From Dryomyza anilis (Eukaryota; Arthropoda; Insecta; Diptera; Dryomyzidae): DNA of 64,000 bases. The notes beneath the pieces are model-generated. The model had not been told where the DNA came from and did not search any database. It was given only the letters and a program-made list of their open reading frames with translations. Numbering within the stretch: the first letter of the stretch is position 1; each line of letters begins with the position of its first letter. Where the stretch lies: the NCBI GenBank assembly GCA_951804985.1, contig OX638133.1, positions 78,188,367 through 78,252,366 on the forward strand, written 5' to 3'. The translations under genes were made by a program, and so were the position numbers. Of the stretch, positions 35,735 through 46,990 are shown in pieces.

Positions 35735-36920
35735 TTTATGACCTTTTAAATTTTATGAATTTTATGAATTTTATGAATTTTATGAATTTTATGAATTTTA
35801 TGAATTTTATGAATTTTATGAATTTTATGAATTTTATGAATTTTATGAATTTTATGAATTTTATGAATTTTATGAATTTTATGAATTTTATGAATTTTAT
35901 GAATTTTATGAATTTTATGAATTTTATGAATTTTATGAATTTTATGAATTTTATGAATTTTATGAATTTTATGAATTTTATGAATTTTATGAATTTTATG
36001 AATTTTATGAATTTTATGAATTTTATGAATTTTATGAATTTTATGAATTTTATGAATTTTATGAATTTTATGAATTTTATGAATTTTATGCATTTTATGA
36101 ATTTTATGAATTTTATGAATTTTATGAATTTTATGAATTTTATGAATTTTATGAATTTTATGAATTTTATGAATTTTATGAATTTTATGAATTTAATGAA
36201 TTTTATGAATTTTAGGAACTTTATGAATTTTATGAATTTTATTAATTTTATGAATTTTATGAATTACGAATTTTATGAATTACGAATTTTATGAATTACG
36301 AATTTTATGAATTTTATTAATTTTATGAATTTTATGAATTTTATGAATTTTATGAATTTTATGAATTTTATGAATTTTATGAATTTTATGAATTTTATGA
36401 ATTTTATGAATTTTATGAATTTTATGAATTTTATGAATTTTATGAATTTTATGAATTTTATGAATTTTATGAATTTTATGAATTTTATGAATTTTATGAA
36501 TTTTATGAATTTTATGAATTTTATGAATTTAATGAATTTAATGAATTTAATGAATTTAATGAATTTTATGAATTTTATGAATTTTATGAATTTTATGAAT
36601 TTTATGAATTTAATGAATTTTATGAATTTTATGAATTTTATGACTTTTATGAATTTTATGAATTTTATGAATTTTATGAATTTTATGAATTTTATGAATT
36701 TTATGAATTTTATGAATTTTATGAATTTTATGAATTTTATGAATTTTATGAATTTTATGAATTTTATGAATTTTATGAATTTTATGAATTTTATGAATTT
36801 TATGAATTTTATGAATTTAATGAATTTTATGAATTTTATGAATTTTATTAATTTTATGAATTTATGAATTTTATGATTTTTATGAATTTAATGAATTTTA
36901 TGAATTTTATGAATTTCATT
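35735..36920 (-). repeat. Nonamer array, unit TTTATGAAT (right member of inverted pair)
   Basis: About 130 units. Read on minus the unit is AAAATTCAT in another register, identical to the array at 32.9-34.2 kb, so the two arrays face each other. Variants here (TTTAATGAA runs at about 36180, 36530-36560, 36610 and 36815; TTACGAATT near 36265-36300) differ from those of the left array, so it is not a simple copy. Confidence 0.97.
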
Positions 36921-37849
36921 AAATTTAAATGCATTTATTAAATGTAACTCATACGTCACAGAGGCAAAGAAATTTAAATCAAACTCAGTTTTACGTCACA
37001 ACAATTTAACAAGAGGCACTGAATACAACTCCAATTCTTTGTGATTTCTTTGTATTCTTTCAAAAAAAAAAAAAAAAAAATCGCATATTTTTTGAACAGA
37101 AACAACAGCCACCGCATTACGCATCACTGACTGCGCTGCAATTTGAGTCAAATTTTTTTGTGAGTTTTTTTCAAAAGAATCTTGCTTAGTTTTCTGCCAG
37201 ACCATAAATTGAGTTTTGACCGACTTTGCTTTTGCTGCACTATGACTGTTATATGCTGCGGCTGATTTGCATTTGCACAAAGTCATCGCAGAAAAATGCG
37301 TCCAAAAGCCACAAAATATGCAACAGAATTGAAAGAAAAAAAAATAAAAGGAGTTGGCAGTGATTTCCTTAATATTTCACAGCTTTGTTTCACATTGCAT
37401 TTCGCAGGCATTTTCATGGAGCTTAGCGCATAAATTTGCGCCTTTTTTTTCAATATTTTGCATTTCTTTTTTGTGTTGTTTGCCGTTTTTTGAACAATGC
37501 GTTGAGTTTGCATGGACAATGTGCTGAAATAGAAAAATTGGTAAACAAAACAAAGAAATAAAAAATGGGTAAAAATGGAATTTTGCTTCAAAGGCTGTTG
37601 AGCATTCGCATGAAATTTGTTTCGCTTGGCTGCATCTTTTGCAATGAGTCGCGAATTTGGTAGAACCAGTTCCAACGGGTTTTGCATATCTTAAAATTTT
37701 CATTTTGACCTAATCTAAGTTGGGCATGAAGTGAATTAAAAATCGATGGAAACAAAAATAAAATATTTTTTTTTTTACACAAATAATTAAAAATTAATAT
37801 TTGCATAATTTTAGTATCGATAACAATTTTAAATACTTGTGACATTTTC
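36921..37849. other. Unannotated region with long A and T runs
   Basis: Several poly(A) or poly(T) runs (37060-37080, 37329-37348, 37443-37452, 37764-37777). Overlapping minus frames of 96-134 codons cross these runs as poly-Phe or Lys and look non-coding. No gene is supported. Confidence 0.5.
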
Positions 37850-38640
37850 GAATTTGATTTTTTTATTAAATAACGAAAGTAATTATTGATTTAATTTTTG
37901 CATCGATGTTTTGTAGAATTTTTAAATAAAAATTGATTAAAATATAATATAAAATATGATTAAAAGTGTGATAAAATATTGAAAAAATGTCGGCCTAAAA
38001 TATCAATATGAAATATTAATAAAAATATGCATTAAATTGTAATAATTTTTTTTTTTTGAATGATAAAATTTTCGATTTTCGATAAAAATTATTTTTCATT
38101 GATAATAATATTGATAAAATATCGATAAAATTATCAATAAAATTATCAGTATTATTAATAAAATTATCAATAATATTATCAATAAAATTAATAGTAAAAT
38201 TATCAATAATATTATCAATAAAATTAGTAATAAAATTTCAAGTTAAGTTATAGTTAAAAACAGTCGATTAAAATAATCGTTTAAAATAATCGTTAAATAT
38301 ATCGATTAAAAAATTCCCTAAATATATCGATTAAAATAATATTTAAATATATCGATTAAAATAATCGTTAAATATGTCGATTAATACAATATTTATATAA
38401 ATCGATTAAAATAATCGCTAATAAATCGATTAAAATAATCGTTAATACATTGATTTAAATAATCGTTAATATATCTATTAATGTAATAGTTAAAATTATC
38501 GATTAATGTAATCGTTAAATATATCGATTAAAATATCCGTTAAATATATCGATTAAAATAATCGTTAAATATATCGATTAAAATAATCGTAAAATATCGA
38601 TTAAAATATCTAAGTAAAAATCGGTAAATTTATTGCTTAA
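37850..38640 (+). repeat. Degenerate ~25-bp minisatellite rich in ATCGAT
   Basis: The core at about 38264-38610 repeats a unit close to ATCGATTAAAATAATCGTTA plus AATAT, roughly 14 imperfect copies. It is preceded (38090-38230) by AAAATTATCAATA-type copies. The unit contains ATCGAT; the related TATCGATA is the DREF-binding element of flies, but perfect TATCGATA is not the norm here. Confidence 0.75.
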
Positions 38641-39590
38641 AATTATCTATATAAATTATCTAAAAAAAAATTATATACAATCAATATTAATACCGATAAA
38701 AATATAGATGTAAACGAATTCAGAACTTGGAATCGTTAAAAAAAAAACTAAAAACGTGATATACCTCAAACCGAAACTATATCATTCATTTACAAAAAAA
38801 CGATAAAAATATCGAAAGTATATAGTATAAAATCGATTAAAAATTAATCTGATATATATATGTCTATCATTTATTGAAATATTTCAATCCATAGTAATTG
38901 TTAAAAATTATTTGTGTTTCGGTTATTTTTTAAAAACTAACAAATTTTGATTTATATTAAACGAATATCGACTTATGTATATCAAAAATATACGATAAAA
39001 TAACGATTTCAACATTCCGATAAAAACATATCGTTTAAATGAAAAAAATTCCATAAAAATAGAAGATTTTTGAAAATTGAAAATAAATTAGTGTATTAAT
39101 TAAGATAATTTATTTCTGAATTTTAATTAGAATTGCAAATTTTGGAAAATTGATAAAAAATATTATCGAAAAATATATTAATTTGATAATTAAAAATAAT
39201 TGCATAACAATGGAATTAAAAATTTATTAATCATGATTTAATTTAATTCTTAAATAAAATTCAAATATTGTAACAAAATAGAGATAAAAAAGAAATTTTG
39301 TTTTTAATTAAAATCAGATTAAAAATAAAAACATTTGCGAAGATTCATAAATAATATAAATTTTAAAATGAGCTTTTTGAATTTTTTATTGGTGAAAATT
39401 GTCAAAAATGTTTATTTTAATTTTAAAATTCACCTTTATTTGTCTATGAATATGCGACATTATTATAAAATATAATTTTCGGTCACTTATGAAATATATA
39501 TAAAAGCAGATTCCCAGCTATTGATAGAATTGTGATCAAATTTCTTATAAATGTTATCGGTATCACAATTCAAAAAATTAAAATTAAAAA
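38641..39590. other. A/T-rich sequence with scattered ATCGATA-like words
   Basis: Continues the composition of the minisatellite without a clear period. No gene and no element ends are seen up to the Helentron-like copy at 39591. Confidence 0.5.
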
Positions 39591-39623
39591 CGAGTTGGGA
39601 CAGCAAGACAGCAAGACGGACAC

Positions 39624-39662
<39 letters not shown>

Positions 39663-39802
39663 TACGGACATGGTTAAACGGACTCGGGTGGTGATGCTGA
39701 TCAAGAATATATATACTTTTCCATACCGGACACGCCTCCTAAGGGGCGTTACAATATATGCACAAAGTTAATATACCCTGTACCTCATAGGTGTAGGGTA
39801 TA
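39591..39802 (-). mobile_element. Helentron-derived element, copy B (internal deletion)
   Basis: Keeps both extreme ends of copy A but joins CGAGTTGGGA directly to CAGCAAGACAG, losing the body, the hairpin and one subterminal repeat. The junction shares GGA between the two sides, which suggests deletion at microhomology. Its (GACA)n tract at 39630-39662 is the longest and purest of the family here. The core TGATGCTGATCAAGAATATA and the end GGTGTAGGGTATAA are intact. Confidence 0.85.
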
Positions 39803-41030
39803 AAAAACATTTTTTTATTGAGATATCGAATAAAAAATAAAAAAACGAACATAAATTGATTGAAGGCTGGAATATGTCTTATAATATAAACATTTATTTT
39901 TAAAATCAATTTTAATCTTATTATAAAAAGATTATATAAAATATTATTATTACAAATAATGTTTTTAGTTTATTTTATAACTAACCAATATAAAATTATT
40001 TAATAACACTGTTGCAATTAATTTAACTCCTCACGTATTATAAGCAAACAGAAAATAAACCACCGAAAAGGTGCCTCCAACATCAAATTTTCATAAATTC
40101 TGACACGCATTTGGGAAGAACTGTCGACATCATCGCCAACTAACTCCAGCAACATAATTGGCAAAACGTAATTTCATTAGCAATCTTTCGACACTTGCGA
40201 CGATGAATTTGTTCGGGGCCAATGAGGCCTACATTGGTTATATGGTTGGCTGGTTGGTTGGTCGGATCGTCGGTCTGTTTGTTGGTGGCCATGTTCACGT
40301 CTAACTGCCGTCGCAATTACAGTTACCATTTGCTGTAGCCGCCATTGCTGTTGCCGCCATTATTGTTGCCCTCTACTTTGGTTGTGATAAATTTTGTCAA
40401 AATTTCAAACTCACAACCTGCATTTGCTACAAATCAACAAAAATAACCCAAAAATAACCCAACAAAATAAGTAAAAAAAACACAGAGCATTGCAGAGAAT
40501 GTATAGTAAAAATCCGCCATTTTGGGTCATACCATCATTTGTCTCCCAAAAAAAAAAACTCAAATACACGCATCACAGCAGTGTATGTCGCAAAATAGAA
40601 TTTTCCGTTGCCGGCTGCAGTAATTGCGACACAAGGTGAATGGCGCACGAGTCGCCCCCAAATGTCGGCCGTACTTTATTACGGACATATTGCATGGTAG
40701 GCCAGGCACTGACTGCCATCATTGCAAGAGCAACAGAAAGAAATTTAATTTCGTTAACAAATTGCGCTCGACTCTCATTTGGGGTCGCACATGTGTCCTC
40801 GACGGTGGTGTACGGCCTTCGGTTTGCGTTCGTAGCATTATTTAGGGCGAATGTGAGCCAGAAGTAACCCATACGTCGAAATTTTACAGAAATTTAATAG
40901 ATTTAAATATTTTTATATTTTTAAATTAAAAGAAAATATAATGTTTTTGCTTTATATGGAGCGATCAATAAAAGAAATAAAGTTAATTTTGAAATATTCA
41001 AATAACAAAATACCATTTCAAAATTCAAAA
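39803..41030. other. Unannotated region with a GC-rich block (40070-40870)
   Basis: The block stands out from the A/T-rich surroundings: GGTTGGCTGGTTGGTTGGTC near 40245, GCCGCCATTGCTGTTGCCGC near 40338, and a ~300-bp part (40573-40870) open on both strands. The minus frame there (99 codons) and two plus frames overlap completely and none shows a domain I recognise. It could be a conserved regulatory block or a fragment of an exon; I cannot choose. Confidence 0.5.
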
Positions 41031-41555
41031 TTTTAAATCGATAAAATCGATTATATTTTTTAATGATATATATCGAAAAAACATGTTTGTGAGAGCGATA
41101 AATATTAAACGATTAATTATAAAATATACCAATAACAAAATTAATATTTCACATCGATTATAGATAAATTATGTGTTTTCAAAATATTGTGTGTTTTCGA
41201 TATGTATTGAAAATTTGTGTTATTTATAAATATCGACATATCGAAAAAATTACTTTTTGACAAATGTTGAAATATTCAAATAACTACATTAATATTTTAA
41301 TCGGTAATATCGAAAATTTATTTGTTATCGATATATATCGGAAATTAGTAAGTCACCAACACATATCAAACATTTTATGTTATCGATAATTATCGAATTA
41401 ATTTGTGTTATCGATAAATAAATAATATTTTTTGTTTTTGATAAATATAGAAAAAATACTTATCGATAAATGTTTAATAACTTTGTTTTATCGATAAATA
41501 TCGAATATATATATCGATTTACATACATAAAAAAAAATGTATTATTAATATATAT
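41031..41555 (+). repeat. Degenerate repeat built on TATCGATAAATATCGAAA
   Basis: Words such as TTATCGATAAATATCGAA, TTATCGATAATTATCGAA and TATATATCGAAAA recur every 40-70 bp, giving a poorly conserved tandem structure. TATCGATA-type words are unusually dense. It ends at the SINE insertion. Confidence 0.65.
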
Positions 41556-41557
41556 CG

Positions 41558-41769
41558 AAACATTTTGTTTTTTTTTTTTTTTTTTGGAATATCTTCTAAG
41601 ATCCACAGCACTCAAACAAACTATATCCATTGTACTGTGAAATCTATTCCCTACAATTTTTTGTGGTTAATATCACCACGAACGCCCAAGCCGGGATTCG
41701 AACCCGAGACCTCAGAATGCAAGTCCAGCGCACTACCTCTGGACTGCTGAGGCCGCCCAGAAAACATTT
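41558..41769 (-). mobile_element. tRNA-derived SINE with poly(A) tail (family 1)
   Basis: On minus it starts near 41760 with GGCGGCCTCAGCAGTCC, has an A-box-like AGAGGTAGTGCGCTGG and a strong B box GGGTTCGAATCCCGGC (41690-41705), and ends in poly(A) (T run 41568-41585 on plus). AAACATTT occurs at 41558-41565 and 41762-41769 as an 8-bp target-site duplication. It would be transcribed by RNA polymerase III. The region is too tRNA-like only at its head to be a functional tRNA gene. Confidence 0.85.
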
Positions 41770-41812
41770 GTATGATACATAAGTTAAAAAAAATATACAA
41801 CGATATAAAAAA

Positions 41813-42592
41813 CGAGTTGGGAAAGTTAGGTCACATGGGTAAGTTCGGTCACATGGGGCGGATTTTTATAGTCGGTCGGGCCCGACTATGGAATACCCTA
41901 CACATTTGGTGGGGATATTAACCCTCAGAATATTATTCATATATCAGAAATTTACGTCTTATATCCCCATAAATTTAAAAAATTATATAAAGTGTAAAAA
42001 ACTAAAAAAAATAAATTTAAAAAATGTAATTGGGCGGACCACGCCTATATTTAAAATTTTAAAAGGCTAATATTTCATAGATTTGAATTTAATAATTTAC
42101 GGATCAAATTTCCACTATGAAAACCCGGGAAATAATGAAAAAAAAAGTGGGCGGATCACGCCCATTTTTAGACCACATATTTTTAGGTGAATTCTAACAA
42201 TACGTTTTAAATTTTATAACTATACCTTGAATACTTTTCGAGTTATTAGTTCCGAAAAAGATATATAAAATTGACTTGTATGGGCGTGTCCGTTGACCGA
42301 TTTGGCTCATTTTCAAACTCAGTTCCTACTTTTGGATAAAATATATTGAGTCGAAATTTCATCGCATTCTGATCAGTATTTCTCAAGTTATTCTGTATTC
42401 GGACAGCAAGACAGCAAGACAGCAAGACAGCAAGACGGACAGACAGACAGACAGACGGACATGGCTAAACGGACTCGGGTAGTGATGCTGATCAAGAATA
42501 TATATACTTTTCCATACCGGACACGCCTCCTAAGGGGCGTTACAATATATGCACAAAGTTAATATACCCTGTACCTCATAGGTGTAGGGTAT
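41813..42592 (-). mobile_element. Helentron-derived element, copy C
   Basis: Nearly collinear with copy A: hairpin at 41868-41889, AATACCCTACACATTTGGTG, body, GACA/GACG tract at 42403-42461, core TGATGCTGATCAAGAATATA, and end AGGTGTAGGGTATAA. Compared with A it lacks about 75 bp after GGTGGGGATATTAA. It lies only ~45 bp from the SINE. Confidence 0.87.
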
Positions 42593-43100
42593 AATAAATA
42601 TTTTATGATCCAATATATATATTAAAAATTTTAAAACGTAAAAAAATAATATTTCAACAAAACTATCGATAAATAACCAATCATTTAAATCGATAAATAT
42701 TTGAAATTAAAATTTTATTTAGACAGAACAATAAAAAAAAACAAATTAAAAGTCCACAATCTTGATTGTGTATAAATTTAATATCGATAAATATCGAAAC
42801 CTTGCAGAAGTTGTCATCAAACAGAAAAAGGAGGGTTTTTTTTTATAACTGAGTTATTTTACGACCACAAATACATTTGGAGGTTATATTAAACATTTAT
42901 GGACCATTTAATCCCCATAATAGCATAAGCTCGAAAAATTACAAAAAAAAATTCTAATTTAATATTGTTAAACAAGAAAAGTCAATATAATTTATCTGTA
43001 TCGAATTTCTTTGGCCGAACACTAAACCGAGTCTCGTAAGCTCACATCGTCAGTCGGACAAACCTCAGTCGAAACTTATCGGGGACAGTATAATAATTAT
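42593..43100. other. Unannotated spacer
   Basis: A/T-rich with ATCGATAAATA words to about 42800. The 43010-43090 part is less A/T-rich (AACCGAGTCTCGTAAGCTCA). No gene is supported. Confidence 0.5.
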
Positions 43101-44071
43101 CCCTGCCGGAAATGTCACCAATGATTCCTCAACAATTCCTCTTTGTCAGGTCAGAAACATCGATAACCGGTAGCATTTTCGTCTTGCAAAGTATTGATGA
43201 CATTTTCAAGCAAATGTCCTCAGATTCATGCATGATGTAGCATTGACGATGTCATGCACATCATTCGTCAAGAAAGTCACAAATGTAATTATTATTTTAT
43301 TATTTTAGTAAAAAAAAAAATGTTTCTATTATTTTATTTATTTTTTAATTTATATTATTTTTTTTATCTTATTTTATTTGTTATTTCAATTTTATTATTA
43401 TCTTCTGTTCTCTGCTGGAATGGTAAGTGTACTTCCTAATGTCAATAACGTACTTTATTATCCATTATCTATCAACATTAATACTGCTTATTATGCCGCT
43501 TTTATAAAAATTGTTCGCTCAAATTGGGCCTATGAATAATATGACATGGTGACATCGAACACAAAATTACGCCCTAGACGTATATCGTATGAATTTCACA
43601 TTGCATTTCACAACGTAAATGCTGCATACCTTTTGGGGCATGTAACAGACTGTTATTTTCATCCATGACGTCATCAATAACATTCATCAATGACGGATTT
43701 TCACAATGTCATTGATATATGTATATATTACATATGGTGTATGACATATTTAGTGCGATATCCTTTATGAAGTTGTTGTAGACATATTCATCAACGACAA
43801 ATTTTCCAATGTCCTCGATTCATCATCGATGACGTTGTCGTCAATGATGCCATTTCCTGCTGGGTCGTACCATTTATTCAATGTTCAATTATTTGCAAAT
43901 TCGTTACATAAATTTTAAATATTCTTATTTAATTGTAGCGCTGTTCAAATCTGGGCTGGGGCTTATCTATATATTTTCATAAAAAAACATTTTCCTATAC
44001 CGCGGCAGTCAATGAAATACCTCGATTAATCATTGATGACTTTGTCGGCAATGATGCCATTTCCTGCTGGG
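43101..44071. mobile_element. Candidate terminal-inverted-repeat element with duplicated right end
   Basis: The left end CCCTGCCGGAAATGTCACCA (43101) pairs with a right end that on minus reads CCCAGCAGGAAATGGCATCA (to 43864), about 75-80% over 24 bp. The right-end 52 bp occurs again at 44020-44071 with four mismatches, offset 207 bp. The interior is full of GATGAC/GTCATC words, including the perfect palindrome TGACGTCA at 43666-43673. No coding capacity and no clear target-site duplication. Confidence 0.5.
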
Positions 44072-45388
44072 ATAGTCATACAAGTAGCTACCAAGTACGA
44101 TTGACATGTATTGCCAGGCATCAATTTCAGTCAACACACTATTGTTATTAAAGCCAATTGAGTAGCGTAATCTTAAAACAGAAGTATGCAACTGAAATAA
44201 TGGAAACAACGAGGTACAAGAAAATAAATAATAAAAAGAATAGCTAAAATATAAAACTAACAAATTAGCTGATACTATTGGAAAGAAATATTTCTTTCTT
44301 TTTTCTACTTATTTTCCTAGATACTTTTCACCATGTGCCATATATGAAACAATACCATGTTTTTGGATGTTACTATATGGAAACATATCTATATACATAT
44401 TATGTAGGGTTGGCTTCATTTGTAATTTAGACTATTATAGAAAATGTCAAAAATGTATATACTCATTAAAAAATAGATTCCATCAAAAAGTCTTTGAAAA
44501 AATGTGTAAAAAAAAGATATCATTGTTTTTTTTTTAGGAGTTGTAAATTCGTTGTAAATACTATTGTATTTAAATTCATTGGGTCCATTTCGTGATGTCT
44601 AATAAAATCTAGAATGTTAAAATTTTTAAAATGAGAAGCTTTACACTGCACTGAACATAGAAATGAACCTAGTTAGGACATCTCAATTATACACGTTCAT
44701 AAACCTCTTTCAAATGTAAATTAACATTTAACTCCGCATGTTTATATGTGTTTTATGATTGAGGGGAACATTTTATTTAAATTTAGTCTTGTGTGAACAT
44801 AATTATTTAATTTTTTAAAATTATTCATTTAATTGACTGCAATATAAAAGTATAGTAAACTGCAATATAAGAGCTTCTTAATAAATGTTTTATAAAAGAA
44901 GCATAAGTTTATTATTTTAGCCCCGAAATGAATCTCATTCTCATTTTTTTCAAGAATTAATTTCGTATAAAGTCATATATGTATTTTCGATACAGATATA
45001 CCAACAGTGGACAAATGTTAAATGACGCAGTTAAGTTCTGGTCAGATCCTTAGGAACAAAAATATCCCATAAAATGTCTAAAAAAATTTAAGAAATCAAA
45101 CTGTCTAACAACGCATTTTGATTTCAGTAAAATCCCAATGAAACTAATTTGTCCATCTTGTGCACAAAATAGTTTATTGGGATAGTTATTGAAAAAAAAA
45201 AATGCTTTTATGCGTGAAATATAAACGTGTTTCTTTTCTTGTTGAAAATAAAAATATGCTTCTTTTCGTAGTTACGAGAAACTGATGTTTTTCGTACACA
45301 AATTGAAAAGTGTAGAATTTCGTAAGAGGCGTCGACATAATAGTTTTTTATTTAATATAATTTTGGAATAAATATATTTATTTATATT
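44072..45388. other. Unannotated region
   Basis: Unique A/T-rich sequence. I see no gene, element end or tandem repeat beyond short poly(A) and poly(T) runs. Confidence 0.5.
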
Positions 45389-45976
45389 AAGGGGATTCAT
45401 ATCAACCGCTTAAATCTCGTAAATAGTGGAAACTTCGTAAATAGTAGAAATTTACCCAAAATTAGTTTGAGAATATCTTACGAAACACTCATAAATTTAT
45501 TTGTCGATTTTTATGTGGAAATAACGTAAATATATTTTTATAAACATCTGCGTTCCCGTGGTTTTTGATCCGGATCCGTAGATCATTTTCATACACAAAA
45601 CATAAACAAACAATTAGAACCAGGTTCGTTTTTGGATCAATTACTGATCTGGTACTGTACGTATCAAAAGTAAATTTGTTTGTGGTGATATTATGCTATT
45701 GTGAATATCACTTAATATGAAGAAGAATTTCTGTTGAAAAAAAGAGGCAGAAGAAATCTGTGCTGCCAAATTTATTAAAACAGAACCGATGGCTAATAAA
45801 CGGATCAATAAACGTTGTGTAGTGATTAAATTTGATCTAATTACAAATTAAAGTAAATTAAAAAGTTTTAAACCTAACTTTCCGCGAAGTCAAAACAAAG
45901 TGCGGTCATATCAAATTACGCGTAAATTTATATGTTTACTAGAATAGAAATTTACGCGTGTGATACGAATCCCCTT
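45389..45976. mobile_element. Non-autonomous TIR element, ends AAGGGGATTC
   Basis: Left end AAGGGGATTCATATCAACCG; right end on minus AAGGGGATTCGTATCACACG. The inverted repeat extends about 27 bp with a few mismatches (CGCTTAAAT and CGCGTAAAT follow). ATT flanks both sides (45386-45388 and 45977-45979), a possible 3-bp target-site duplication. The 588-bp interior has no protein; it includes a short tandem repeat TCGTAAATAGTGGAAACT. Superfamily not assigned. Confidence 0.65.
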
Positions 45977-46990
45977 ATTCAAATTATATTCAAATTTTTT
46001 TTTCGAAATTTTTTGGAAAATGTCGTAAAAATACTGCAAAATAATTTCTCCGCGGAGTTAACTGAATATGTTTTATTATGAGCATCGAATAATTTGTCAT
46101 TGAAAAATAATTTTGTTGTCACAACTAACTTTAAACCTGTGTGCGGTTAAACATTGTCAGTTGACTTTTCGACATTTTATACAATTTTTAAATTATGTTC
46201 TACATTACCTATGTAATATTCACACATATGTAGCGAATTAATATCTACACTAAAAAGTCCAACACTGATTAAATGTGTTTGTTCGTATTTGGATCGATGG
46301 CCACCACGTCAGAGTGAAAGTAATAAAAGCCTTAAAGCATTAAATGTTTGTTTTGTTAATACTTATGTGAAAGTGTGCGTGTGTTTCTGAAATTGCTGTC
46401 GGTGTCTGTAATTTTCAACTGTGTATATGTGAATATATGTCTGTCTGTATTTTTTATATATGTCTCTGTGCACTTTGTGCATTAGTTGACGCTTTATAGT
46501 GATGAGCATTTGGTTTTATTTTGTCTTTGCTGGTTTTCATTTTCGTTTTCATTTACATTTAATTTTACTTCGTACCGTATACGACGCATGTATTTCGTAC
46601 GTCTGCTGCTGTCTGTGCTGAAATCTATTCGTCCTTCTGTCTATCCATTCCATATATGCGTCGTCTGTCCATATCTCGGTCGTAAGTGAAAATTGCCAAC
46701 TGTGAATATAAGCTGAGAAATTAAATGTTTTATGTTGCTTCTGTTGATGTTTGTTCGTTCGTTCGTCGCTTTAATGACTGGGTTATATGTGTCTCGGCGG
46801 ACAATTCAACGAAATTGTTTTGTGCCTCGCTCCACCGTTTTTGGCACCAAAGACATTTGCGATTTGTTATAATGCGAAATTTATGCAGTGCAAGAATTAG
46901 CTTAAATTTAAATTGGAAATTTTGCATAACAATAAAAAATGCTATATATGGCATAGAATAAATTCTTCACTTAAAACATTAAAATTTATG
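45977..46990. other. Unannotated region
   Basis: A/T-rich to about 46260, then less A/T-rich with GT-rich runs to 46960. Overlapping frames on both strands (46486-46961) are Cys/Ser/Phe-rich and unrecognised. No gene is supported. Confidence 0.5.

Noticed and set aside
37283..37703. Overlapping 108-134-codon minus frames
   Set aside because: They run through several poly(A)/poly(T) tracts as Phe or Lys runs and overlap in two phases; no domain.
46486..46961. Overlapping 67-78-codon frames on both strands
   Set aside because: Open on both strands in different phases, Phe/Ser/Cys-rich, no motif; composition explains them.
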